This document shows, in pieces, positions 7,306 through 14,873 of a DNA stretch of 20,524 nucleotides. The first letter of the stretch is position 1. Each line of letters opens with the position of its first letter. The translations under genes were made by a program, and so were the position numbers. This stretch comes from CAYGTK01 sp964352775. GTDB lineage: Bacteria; Bacteroidota; Bacteroidia; Chitinophagales; CAIOSU01. Where the stretch lies: NCBI GenBank assembly GCA_964352775.1, contig CAYGTK010000051.1:1-20524 (forward strand). Direction: 5' to 3'. Below the pieces are notes generated by a model. That model was not told where the DNA came from. It was given only the letters and a program-made list of their open reading frames with translations, and made no database searches.

Positions 7306-7818
7306 ATGCGTTTATTCTTTCTGCTTATCCTTATTACCACTCTATGTAAAGCTGAAACGGTTACCGTAAAGCGAGTGATAGATGGTGACACCTACATACT
7401 ACAGTCGGGCGATAAAGTGCGAATGATAGGGATAAACACCCCTGAAAGAGGAGAGCCAGGTTATGAGGAAGCCAAGCAATATCTGAAAGACCTAATAGAG
7501 GGCGAAGAAGTAGAACTAGAGATGGATGACCGTTCTAGTGACCGTGATAAATACGGTAGACTGTTGCGCTATACTTATTACCGAGGTAATGATGTACACA
7601 TGCAACTGATACAAGAAGGATATGCCTATGCATTTACCCGATATGCCTTTGATAAGTCAATAAACTACAAAGCTGCCGAAATAGAGGCCCAAGTAGCCCA
7701 AAAAGGACTGTGGGCTTCAAATGGAGAGCACCAAGGTTTGTTTAGGGTAGAGTATGTACTTCTATTGCTCTTGTTGGCAGTATTAGGGTGGCGAGCTAAA
7801 GCATTTTTGAGCAAGTAG
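7306..7818 (+). CDS. Exported, membrane-anchored thermonuclease (SNase domain)
   Basis: The 170-residue protein has a signal peptide (1-16, ending near CKA-ET), an SNase/thermonuclease domain (about 17-140) and a C-terminal hydrophobic helix (about 149-163) followed by basic residues. Conserved residues of staphylococcal nuclease can be placed: 'DGDT' at 26-29, Arg39, 'NTPE' at 44-47 and Arg85 in 'YGR'. The position equal to Asp40 of the S. aureus enzyme is Asn44, a change often seen in bacterial homologues. The enzyme would cut DNA or RNA outside the cytoplasm using calcium, held to the membrane by its tail. It follows the RDD gene by 24 bases, so they may be partly co-transcribed. Roles in nutrient scavenging or competition are possible. 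Confidence 0.87.
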   Translation: MRLFFLLILITTLCKAETVTVKRVIDGDTYILQSGDKVRMIGINTPERGEPGYEEAKQYLKDLIEGEEVELEMDDRSSDRDKYGRLLRYTYYRGNDVHMQLIQEGYAYAFTRYAFDKSINYKAAEIEAQVAQKGLWASNGEHQGLFRVEYVLLLLLLAVLGWRAKAFLSK

Positions 7819-7921
7819 TTTGTGCTACTATACACTTCGCTATGCACCTGTACTACCTTTCCACAAGGCTTCGTGCTTCTAAAACCCAAAGCGGCAGGCA
7901 ATAAATACTAGTTTTAGCCAT

Positions 7922-7938
7922 TAATGCCTATGGCATTA
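7922..7938. promoter_or_regulatory. Short perfect inverted repeat before the beta-barrel gene
   Basis: TAATGCC (7922-7928) and GGCATTA (7932-7938) pair perfectly around TAT, 16 bases before the start codon at 7954. It could be an operator or a hairpin near the 5' end of the mRNA; a -7-like TAGTTTTA lies just upstream at 7909-7916. Function is inferred. Confidence 0.35.
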
Positions 7939-7953
7939 GGTTGAAGCGTTTGC

Positions 7954-10900
7954 ATGTTGAGATTTCGATATTTAGGGGTGATAGTACTGTTCTTGTTGTA
8001 TTCGCTTGGGGCGAATGCACAAGGAGAAGGGCTTTCATTGCTTAGAGTCAAGAAATTGGCTGTGACTGATACACTTACTCTTGATAGTCTTTACATCCTC
8101 TCCAACTCTATAATAATGCGGACTGCCAGTGGTGAATTGGTAGATACCGCCGATTTTGACGTAGATATGACCAATAGCAGCATTGTTTGGAAAAAGCAAC
8201 CTGCTGCTGATACAGTAGAAGTGGTCTATCGCACCTTTCCTTTCAATTTTACTAGGCGTAGATTCAAGAAAGACATTAAGCTAATTGAAGCTCCAGTAGA
8301 CTTTATAGTAAATCCGTTTGCCTACACACCGGAAACTTCACCAGAGCGTGCACTCGATCTGGGCTCGTTAGATTATAACGGGAGTTTCGCTCGTGGTGTG
8401 TCCTTTGGTAATCAGCAGGATGTAGTGCTAAATAGTAGCTTCAATTTACAATTGGCAGGAAACATAACGGAGGATATTGAAGTGGTTGCTGCCTTAACGG
8501 ATAATAACGTTCCGNNNNNNNNNNCAACAGCTACAAGAGTTCGATCAAGTATTTATCCAGATAAAGAAAGATCCACACGTGCTTACCGTGGGTGATTATG
8601 AAATAAGGAATTCTAATGACCATTTTATGCGCTTCTATAAGCGGCTACAAGGTGGTAGTTACACGGGTGAATACAGTTTAGATTCTTTTGGGGTAGTTCG
8701 TCCACAGGTGAGCTTGGCATTGGCAAAAGGTAAATTCGCCAGAAACTTATTACAAGTAAGCGAGGGTAATCAGGGGCCGTACCGATTGACAGGAGCCAAT
8801 GGCGAGACCTTCATTATTGTGCAAGCAGGTACGGAACGTGTATACGTTAATGGTAAGTTAATGAAGCGTGGTTCTAACTTCGATTATGTAATAGACTATA
8901 ATCTAGGAGAGATAACCTTTACCCCGAATGTGTTGGTAACGCGCGACCTACGTATATCGGTTGAATTTGAATATTCGGATAGGAATTACTTCCGATCGCT
9001 CATCTATCTATCAAATGACTATGTGCTGAATGAGAAGTTTAAAGGGAACATCAGTTTCTTCTCTGAGCAAGACAACAAGAATCAACCTGTTCAAGCCGAC
9101 CTAACTACCGAACAAAAGCTGCTTTTAGCAGATATAGGCGATAGCTTGGACAGGGCTTTTTTTCCTGGAGCAAGGCCAGTAGAATTTCAATCGGACCGCA
9201 TTTTGTATAAAATAGATACCATCATAGCTAATGATACGGTATATGCATATAGCACCAACCCAGATAGTGCTTTGTTTACCCTTACCTTTTCTTTCCTAGG
9301 GCAGGGTAGAGGCAGCTACCAACCAGCCCAAACTACAGCTAATGGCAGGGTATACAGATACGTATCTCCACGAAATGGTATCCCCCAAGGTTCATATGAA
9401 CCAGTGATAGTGCTCATTACCCCTAAGCGGGAGCAAATGTTGACTATAAGTGGTGAGTATACCCCCAACAAGAAGGATAAGCTTTCAGTAGCATTTGGCT
9501 TAAGCAATGATGATAACAATACCTTCAGCGAGCAGGGTAATAATAATAACGCAGGCTATGCAGGCTGGGTAGGCTACGAGCGTAAATTCGCCATAGGTAG
9601 TGTAGATACTAATAAAGTGCTTGTAACCACCAATGCCAGTTACGAATACCTCAACCGAAACTTTGATGCTTTAGAACGTTTCCGTTCCGTAGAATTCAAT
9701 CGAGATTGGAACTTTAACCAGATCAACCAGCAAAGTAATTTACCTACGGATAGGCGTATTGATGATAGCAATGACCAACACTTGGCAGAAGCAGGATTTA
9801 CTATTGGCAATAGAAAGTATGCTTCTATCGGCTATCGTTTCGCCACCTTTCAGATCGCTAATGGTGTGTATGAGGGCTATCGCCAACAAGTAAAGGCTGA
9901 TGTGAACCGAAAGGGTTATGTGTTGGATTTTGATCTCAGCTATTTGAGTTCCACTTCTACCATCGATCGTTCCAAATTCATTCGTCCCACTGTTACTGCT
10001 TATAAGGCTTTCGAAAAACTGAACGGCTGGAGAATAGGTGGTGCCTATGCTTACGAGAGCAATAAAATACGCGATGTACAAACTGATACACTTACGAATA
10101 CTGGCTTTGTGTTCAGCGACTGGCGAGTGTACATTGGAGCGCCAGATTCGGCAGACAACCGTGCTAGATTAGAATACATCCGTCGATTGGAATTCTTCCC
10201 AAGAGACAATGAGATGGACTTACAGAATGTAAGTAACACCTATAATTTCACAGGGGCTTGGACGAGTAACCCTATCAATACCTTAAAGTGGCAGCTTACT
10301 TACCGTCAGTTCCAGAATCAAGACAGTACCGAGTTTACCACAGGCGATAACTTCGAACAATACTACTTAGGTAGAATAGAATATGGATTGAACGTGGGTA
10401 AAGGATTGCTAGTAAGTAACATATTGTATGAGCTGGGTAGTGGGAGAGACCAAATACGGCAGTTTGCCTACATCCCCAACCTATCGGGTCAAGGAACTTA
10501 TATCTGGAATGATAGGAATGAGAACGGCGTAAAAGAGCTGAATGAATTTGATGTAGTACCCTTTGGAGGTAGTGGTTTTGATACGCTTTACGTAAGGGTT
10601 GCTGTTCCTACTAACGAGTTTGCGCCCGTAAACATCACTACTTATAATCAATCTATATCGTTGAACCCCAAAGCTAAACTGTATGGCAAAAAAGGGGTGC
10701 TTGGTTTCGTGGCTAAATTCTCTACCATTACTTCGGTTCAGCTAACACGTAAGGTGTTCCGTGGTGCTGATATATCACCTTTCAATCCTTTTGTGTTAGA
10801 TGTGAGTGACGATGAATTAGTAAGCACCAATAACCTCTTTAGAAATAGCGTGTTCTTCAATCGGAGTAGTTCGCTTTATAGCGTAGAATATACCTATCAG

Positions 10901-11476
10901 AACAATCAGAACAAGAATAATCTAGCTAGCGGGTTCGAAACCAGAGAGTTGATAGAACATCAGTTCCGAATACGGTGGAACATAGCTAAGGCATTTAGTG
11001 CCGAAGTAAAATATACCCGCGGACAGCGCAACAGTAGCGCCGAAACTTTTACCGATAGGAACTTCCAGATACTAGGCAATGAAGTGGCCCCTCGCTTGAC
11101 CTATTTGTACAAAACCAAATTCAGAGCATCGCTACAATACGATATGTTCTTAAAGAAGAACGTTTTACCTGGAGGTGATAATGAAGAAGCTGTGCAACAT
11201 CGCTTACTTACCGAACTACGCTATAATGTAGTGAGTAAAAGCACCATATCAGCAGAGCTAAGTTATGCCAATGTAGAGTATACTGGCACGGCCAATACCG
11301 CCTTAGAATTCGCTATGCTTAACGGTTTACAGAACGGTAATAATTACGTTTGGAATTTCACCTTTGAGCGTACATTGGGCAACAACATACAGTTCAGTCT
11401 TATCTACGAGGGCCGACAAACGGGCGATGCAGAAACCATACACACAGGCAGGGCACAGGTAAGGGCTATATTTTAG
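7954..11476 (+). CDS. Large outer-membrane beta-barrel protein, interrupted by an assembly gap
   Basis: One gene, though the 10-N placeholder at 8515-8524 shifts the apparent frame. Before the gap there are 187 residues, beginning with a signal peptide (ends near GANA-QG) and closing with 'ALTDNNVP'. After it the frame starting at 8525 reads 'QQLQEFDQVFIQIKKD' and runs 983 residues to the stop at 11474-11476. Features include 'ARGVSFGNQQDVVLNSS' before the gap, 'DYNLGEITFTPN' (about 8890-8935) after it, and then hundreds of residues of alternating beta strands with aromatic residues, ending in 'RAQVRAIF', a typical barrel C-terminus with final Phe. Total length is about 1,175-1,180. I know this type only as an uncharacterised Bacteroidota outer-membrane protein. 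Substrate and partner are unknown; the small secreted protein 34 bp downstream may belong to it. Confidence 0.82.
8515..8524. other. Assembly gap (10 N) inside the beta-barrel gene
   Basis: Ten N sit between two frames of the same protein. Because both sides code in an uninterrupted way and 10 is not a multiple of three, the number of N is a placeholder and not the true length. By memory of related proteins, the missing part is likely near seven residues (21 bases), of the form 'IQPEGNT'. Confidence 0.95.
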
Positions 11477-11510
11477 AGTTCTATCTATATTAGCGGAAAC
11501 TAACGACCTT

Positions 11511-11885
11511 ATGAGGACATTCTTTCTTTTACTATTTATAGGCAGTATATCATTTGTGAATGCTCAAGGCTTAGAGTTTAGCAGAGTTGTAATACTCAAA
11601 GGTGAGCTTCCTACAACTGCTGTTACCATTATCGGAACTGTTCCAGCAGGTAAGGTTTGGAAAGTAGAGGCGGTGGCTATGGAGTATAACATCCGTTGGT
11701 TAGCTAATAATGGGCAAATTGAGCTCAACAGTACGGGTGATGAAGCTTTTATTTTTGCCGACAATACGGACGAAAAACTGGTGAATCCAGTTTGGCTGCC
11801 TGAAGGGGAGACCATTGAGCTAAAGCGGAATTCTAGTACCGATGGTTATTTCTTCTCTATAATTGAATTCACGGTAGGCAACTGA
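11511..11885 (+). CDS. Small secreted protein, GTVPAGKVWKV family (copy 1)
   Basis: The 124-residue protein has a signal peptide (1-18, cleavage near VNA-QG). The mature part of about 105 residues is predicted to be mostly beta, with three blocks shared with the protein at 14486-14869: 'GTVPAGKVWKV' (42-52), 'PVWLPEGETIEL' (93-104) and 'FFSIIEFTV' (114-122). There are no cysteines. It starts 34 bp after the stop of the large beta-barrel gene with no terminator between, so I expect co-transcription. I do not recognise the family by name. Its size and layout would suit a small beta-sandwich partner of a surface or barrel protein. It ends in an untranslated stretch facing the convergent small basic gene. 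Confidence 0.85.
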   Translation: MRTFFLLLFIGSISFVNAQGLEFSRVVILKGELPTTAVTIIGTVPAGKVWKVEAVAMEYNIRWLANNGQIELNSTGDEAFIFADNTDEKLVNPVWLPEGETIELKRNSSTDGYFFSIIEFTVGN

Positions 11886-11944
11886 TCTTAACCTCGCCTC
11901 GGCAAGAATTTTAACTATCTATAAAACAAAAGGAGCGTAGCTGT

Positions 11945-12103
11945 TTAGGCCATACGCAACTTCTGGTTTTGTTTAAGGCGACTTTCCAATACTTCTGTAT
12001 CCAGTTGAATGCGATACTTCATGCGGATGTAACGGCGTATCACCTCTACTTTATGCCTTTTGCGTGCGGCCTTTTGTATGGCCTTGTCAATTAAACAGTT
12101 CAT
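11945..12103 (-). CDS. Small, strongly basic 52-residue protein
   Basis: A short open frame on the minus strand begins with ATG at 12101-12103 and ends with TAA at 11945-11947. It encodes 52 residues with 15 Lys/Arg against 5 Asp/Glu, opening 'MNCLIDKAIQKAARKRHK' and containing 'RRYIRMKYRIQLDTEVLESR' (23-42). The A-rich leader 'aaaaccataaccc' directly before the ATG is the same kind seen before the T9SS substrate and the first gene, which supports translation. The high charge and predicted helices suggest a nucleic-acid- or ribosome-binding role, but this is inference. It is divergent from the RNA helicase, with 191 bp between the starts. I do not recognise a named family. Confidence 0.65.
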   Translation of the reverse strand: MNCLIDKAIQKAARKRHKVEVIRRYIRMKYRIQLDTEVLESRLKQNQKLRMA

Positions 12104-12151
12104 GGGTTATGGTTTTTACTGTTATATATTATAGTATACAATAAAGTGTCT

Positions 12152-12171
12152 CGAAAAGTTTCATCTTTTCG
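12152..12171. promoter_or_regulatory. Perfect hairpin in the helicase upstream region
   Basis: CGAAAAG (12152-12158) and CTTTTCG (12165-12171) pair over seven bases around the loop TTTCAT. It lies about 125 bases before the helicase start. A stem in the 5' leader would fit the structured leaders known for some RNA helicase and cold-shock genes; an operator for either divergent gene is also possible. Confidence 0.4.
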
Positions 12172-12232
12172 TCTTTCGTATTATAAATTACGAGTATAAA
12201 ATGAAAAAGTCAATAACCTGCACAGGTGTATA

Positions 12233-12250
12233 TGTGGATAGTTGTCCACA
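12233..12250. promoter_or_regulatory. Inverted pair of DnaA-box-like 9-mers
   Basis: TGTGGATAG (12233-12241) and TTGTCCACA (12242-12250) stand back to back. Each differs by one base from the DnaA box TTATCCACA or its complement, and together they form TGTGGA-N6-TCCACA. They could be a DnaA-binding or other dyad operator between the two divergent genes. This is not an origin by itself: no DnaA-box cluster or AT-rich unwinding element of the usual kind is present. Confidence 0.35.
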
Positions 12251-12294
12251 ACAATGGCTGTATACATCCAAAGCTTAATGGCTATCTTTAAAGC

Positions 12295-13560
12295 ATGCGA
12301 TTTGAAGAACTGGGCCTGACCGACACATTGTTGGATGCCCTCGATTATATGGGTTTTGAAGAGGCCACACCCATCCAAGAAGCCTCAATGCCTCACATTT
12401 TAAATGGTGAAGACGTGCTGGCCTGCGCCCAAACGGGAACTGGTAAAACAGCAGCTTTCATCCTCCCCATCCTTAATAAACTCTCGCAAGAGAAGGAACA
12501 TAAGGGTACACGGGTATTGGTAATATGCCCTACAAGGGAATTGGCCATTCAGATAGATCAACAGATACAAGGTTTTGCCTACTTTACTCCTGTAGAGAGC
12601 ATAGCCATATATGGTGGTGGAAGTGGGATAGACTACAGCCAACAAAAGCGATCGCTAGAAAGTGGGGTAGAGGTAATAGTAGCTACCCCAGGTAAGCTGA
12701 ACAGCCACCTAGCAATGGGTTACATTCAAACAGATACCATTGAGCACGTAATTCTAGATGAAGCAGACCGTATGCTCGACATCGGATTTTATGAAGATAT
12801 TTTGAAGGCCTTCAGTTATTTGCCTAAGAAGCGACAGACCTTGCTATTTAGTGCCACCATGCCACCTAAGATCCGTAAGTTATCGAAGGAGTTAATGGTC
12901 GATCCTTTTGAGATAAGTATTGCTATGAGTAAACCTGCCGAAGGGGTTTTACAGGCAGCCTATTTGATATATGATGCACAGAAAACTAAACTAGTAACAC
13001 AACTAATAGCTGATAAGCCTAACTACCAGAGCATACTCATATTCAGTAGTACAAAGGCGAAGGTTAATGTAATAGTTCGCTCCTTAAAAGGAAGAGGTTT
13101 TACGGTAGAAGGTATTAGCAGCGACTTGGAGCAAAGCGAGCGCGAAGCAGTACTGCAACGCTACAAGTCTCGTGCAACAAGAGTACTAGTAGCAACTGAC
13201 GTACTTAGCCGTGGTATAGATATAAAAGACATCAATCTAGTTATAAACTACGATGTGCCTAATGACGCTGAAGACTATGTGCACCGTATTGGCCGTACAG
13301 CTCGTGCTAACACTACTGGTGTGGCCATTACTTTGGTGAACGAAGACGATATGTACAAGTTTGCCAAAATAGAAGAGCTTATAGAGAAGGAAGTGGTAAA
13401 AGCGCCACTAATGCCAGAACTAGGCGAAGGCCCTAAATGGAACCCTAAAAAGCAGCATGGCGGTTTTCGCGGTGGTGGCGGCGGTCGCGGAAAGGGTGGT
13501 GGGAACCGTAACGGCGGTGGTAATCGTGGTGGCGGAGGCGGCTACAAGGGTAAGCGATGA
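12295..13560 (+). CDS. DEAD-box ATP-dependent RNA helicase with glycine/arginine-rich tail
   Basis: All core motifs are visible in the 421-residue protein: Q motif with 'TPIQ' (25-28), Walker A 'AQTGTGKT' (45-52), 'PTREL' (79-83), 'TPGKL' (131-135), 'DEAD' (155-158), 'SAT' (186-188), 'VATDVLSRGIDI' (299-310) and 'HRIGRTAR' (330-337). Residues 389-421 are a basic Gly-rich tail (FRGGGGGRGKGGG...), as in RhlE-type proteins, which probably adds non-specific RNA binding. It unwinds short RNA duplexes in the cytoplasm, for ribosome assembly or RNA decay, and is often needed in the cold. The start follows a long, repeat-rich upstream region shared with a divergent small basic gene. Subfamily assignment (RhlE-like) is less sure than the helicase call. 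Confidence 0.96.
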   Translation: MRFEELGLTDTLLDALDYMGFEEATPIQEASMPHILNGEDVLACAQTGTGKTAAFILPILNKLSQEKEHKGTRVLVICPTRELAIQIDQQIQGFAYFTPVESIAIYGGGSGIDYSQQKRSLESGVEVIVATPGKLNSHLAMGYIQTDTIEHVILDEADRMLDIGFYEDILKAFSYLPKKRQTLLFSATMPPKIRKLSKELMVDPFEISIAMSKPAEGVLQAAYLIYDAQKTKLVTQLIADKPNYQSILIFSSTKAKVNVIVRSLKGRGFTVEGISSDLEQSEREAVLQRYKSRATRVLVATDVLSRGIDIKDINLVINYDVPNDAEDYVHRIGRTARANTTGVAITLVNEDDMYKFAKIEELIEKEVVKAPLMPELGEGPKWNPKKQHGGFRGGGGGRGKGGGNRNGGGNRGGGGGYKGKR

Positions 13561-13620
13561 TAAAGGAACTAATAAAGTATCCTACTATTTTCAGAAGATC
13601 ACCATTCGTTTAGACCGCTG

Positions 13621-14418
13621 ATGTCAATAAAGAATTGGCCTATTAGTAAGATGATCACTCTTATATTGCTTTTGGCGATATTAATAGCTTTCGGTATTAA
13701 AGTCTACACCTTTTTTCATTTCAAGTACATTATGAAGGGTAAGGCCGAGTGCATCAGGAGCGAGATCGAAAAAGCTGATGAGCAAGCCATGAAATTGCTT
13801 TTTGAGAAGTATAGAAAGATACCTTCTGAAATTGACTCGTTTAGTGCGGGAATAACTGAACAGTATTTTTTGGAGTATTGCTTGCGCAGAACAAAAATAA
13901 GAGAGGATAGCGCTAATAGTCTGATATTTTATTACGATGGGGGGAGCACTTCTGACCCTATAATAGAGATCGACAATTACCCATTTGGACACCATCTGAT
14001 ACATGGACGAACCAAGAATTTAAAACTGTATACATACATGCCTAAAACCGCACTTAGCTATACCTGGGGCTTTCAATTTTATGGTGAGGGTGAATTCAAA
14101 GAAGCCAATAATGCCGATATGATAAAGATGAGGTCGCAGCTATTTTCGAGAGTGCCAAAGCAAGTTACTGATACCCTGAATTGCGGCATGAAGTTTAAGG
14201 CCATAAACCAAGGAGATGTAATGCTGCTTCATGGAGTTAGAACAGATAGTTTGTGGCAAGTGGATATTGTGGAAACCAACTACGATGAGCTTGCCTGCGA
14301 TACGGAAAAGCTATTGGAACTATACAGCAATTACTTAAACGATAATGACAGCACTATGCTCAAAGCTGCTATAGATGAATTTTTTATGCCATTATCATTC
14401 ACCCTGCAGCTAGATTAG
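13621..14418 (+). CDS. Single-pass membrane protein of unknown function
   Basis: The 265-residue protein has an N-terminal basic segment and one uncleaved hydrophobic helix (about 11-32), so most of it should lie in the periplasm. The soluble part begins with a charged helix (42-66) and then a mixed domain with five cysteines (C44, C87, C188 and C229 among them) and 'FYYDGG'. I see no known motif. It begins 60 bases after the helicase stop codon with no terminator between, so read-through from the helicase is possible. The second copy of the small secreted family follows 67 bases later, with its own likely promoter. Function unknown. Confidence 0.8.
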   Translation: MSIKNWPISKMITLILLLAILIAFGIKVYTFFHFKYIMKGKAECIRSEIEKADEQAMKLLFEKYRKIPSEIDSFSAGITEQYFLEYCLRRTKIREDSANSLIFYYDGGSTSDPIIEIDNYPFGHHLIHGRTKNLKLYTYMPKTALSYTWGFQFYGEGEFKEANNADMIKMRSQLFSRVPKQVTDTLNCGMKFKAINQGDVMLLHGVRTDSLWQVDIVETNYDELACDTEKLLELYSNYLNDNDSTMLKAAIDEFFMPLSFTLQLD

Positions 14419-14458
14419 CTAGGTTGCCTCTTCCTTCATACATGTTATATACTTTTTC

Positions 14459-14466
14459 TATTTTTG
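14459..14466 (+). promoter_or_regulatory. Candidate -7 element (TATTTTTG) for small secreted copy 2
   Basis: TATTTTTG matches TAnnTTTG exactly and lies 19 bases before the ATG at 14486, which would give a leader of about 13 bases. A convincing -33 element is missing. A one-mismatch alternative, TACTTTTT, lies at 14450-14457. Confidence 0.45.
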
Positions 14467-14485
14467 GCTGACTAAAAAATAAAAT

Positions 14486-14869
14486 ATGCGGATTTTTATA
14501 ATATCCTTACTTGCACTAGCAAGCCTAACATTATCAGCTCAAGGCGGACTGACCTTCAGCCAAGTACTTAATCCTAGCGGAACTTTAGCGGGTTCTAATA
14601 CTGAAGTAATAGTAGGTACTGTGCCTGCTGGTAAAGTTTGGAAGGTTACCAGTGTGGGAATCGGTTCATCAGTAATTTGGGAAAAGAAAGTAGGAGCCAC
14701 TGCTGTGCAATTATCCACCAGTAATGGTAATTTATTTAGCGCAACTAGTACATCTGGCGGTATGTATGCACCTGTTTGGTTAAGAGAAGGAGAAACTATT
14801 CAAATACGATGCCTTACTAGTAGTACACGGGCCTATTATTTCTCTATTATTGAGTTCAATGTGAACTGA
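14486..14869 (+). CDS. Small secreted protein, GTVPAGKVWKV family (copy 2)
   Basis: The 127-residue protein starts with a signal peptide (1-18, cleavage near LSA-QG). It shares with the protein at 11511-11885 the start of the mature part ('GLTFSQV' against 'GLEFSRV'), the core 'GTVPAGKVWKV' (44-54), 'PVWLREGETIQI' (97-108) and 'YYFSIIEFNV' (117-126). The middle between core and second block is more variable and rich in Ser/Thr/Gly. The pair is clearly paralogous, but here the gene has no barrel partner directly upstream and carries its own perfect -7 element. Its stop codon is only four bases from the stop of the convergent membrane-protein gene. Function unknown; secreted beta-rich protein. 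Confidence 0.85.
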   Translation: MRIFIISLLALASLTLSAQGGLTFSQVLNPSGTLAGSNTEVIVGTVPAGKVWKVTSVGIGSSVIWEKKVGATAVQLSTSNGNLFSATSTSGGMYAPVWLREGETIQIRCLTSSTRAYYFSIIEFNVN

Positions 14870-14873
14870 TGCT

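Larger units (their letters stand above)
11886..12294. other. Region between copy 1 and the RNA helicase
   Basis: This 409-base stretch contains one small minus-strand gene (11945-12103, annotated separately). The remaining 191 bases (12104-12294) are a divergent promoter region rich in inverted repeats: a perfect hairpin at 12152-12171, CGTA-N8-TACG near 12177-12192, and TGTGGA-N6-TCCACA at 12233-12250. No other coding frame is convincing here. Confidence 0.7.

Noticed and set aside
7665..7901. 78-residue minus-strand frame over the end of the nuclease gene
   Set aside because: Most of it is antisense to the nuclease; the remaining part in the intergenic stretch shows no leader or protein-like pattern.
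8525..8595. Apparent frameshift and early stop in the beta-barrel gene
   Set aside because: It arises only because the 10-N placeholder is not a multiple of three; both sides code in clean frames for the same protein.
9740..10081. 113-residue minus-strand frame inside the beta-barrel gene
   Set aside because: It lies fully within a strong coding region on the other strand, without a leader or recognisable protein; it is an antisense shadow.
11564..11815. 83-residue minus-strand frame opposite small secreted copy 1
   Set aside because: The plus-strand protein has a signal peptide and a paralogue that confirm its frame; the minus-strand frame has no support.
12283..12290. TATCTTTA as a -7 element for the RNA helicase
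   Set aside because: It ends four bases before the ATG, which would place the transcription start inside the coding sequence.
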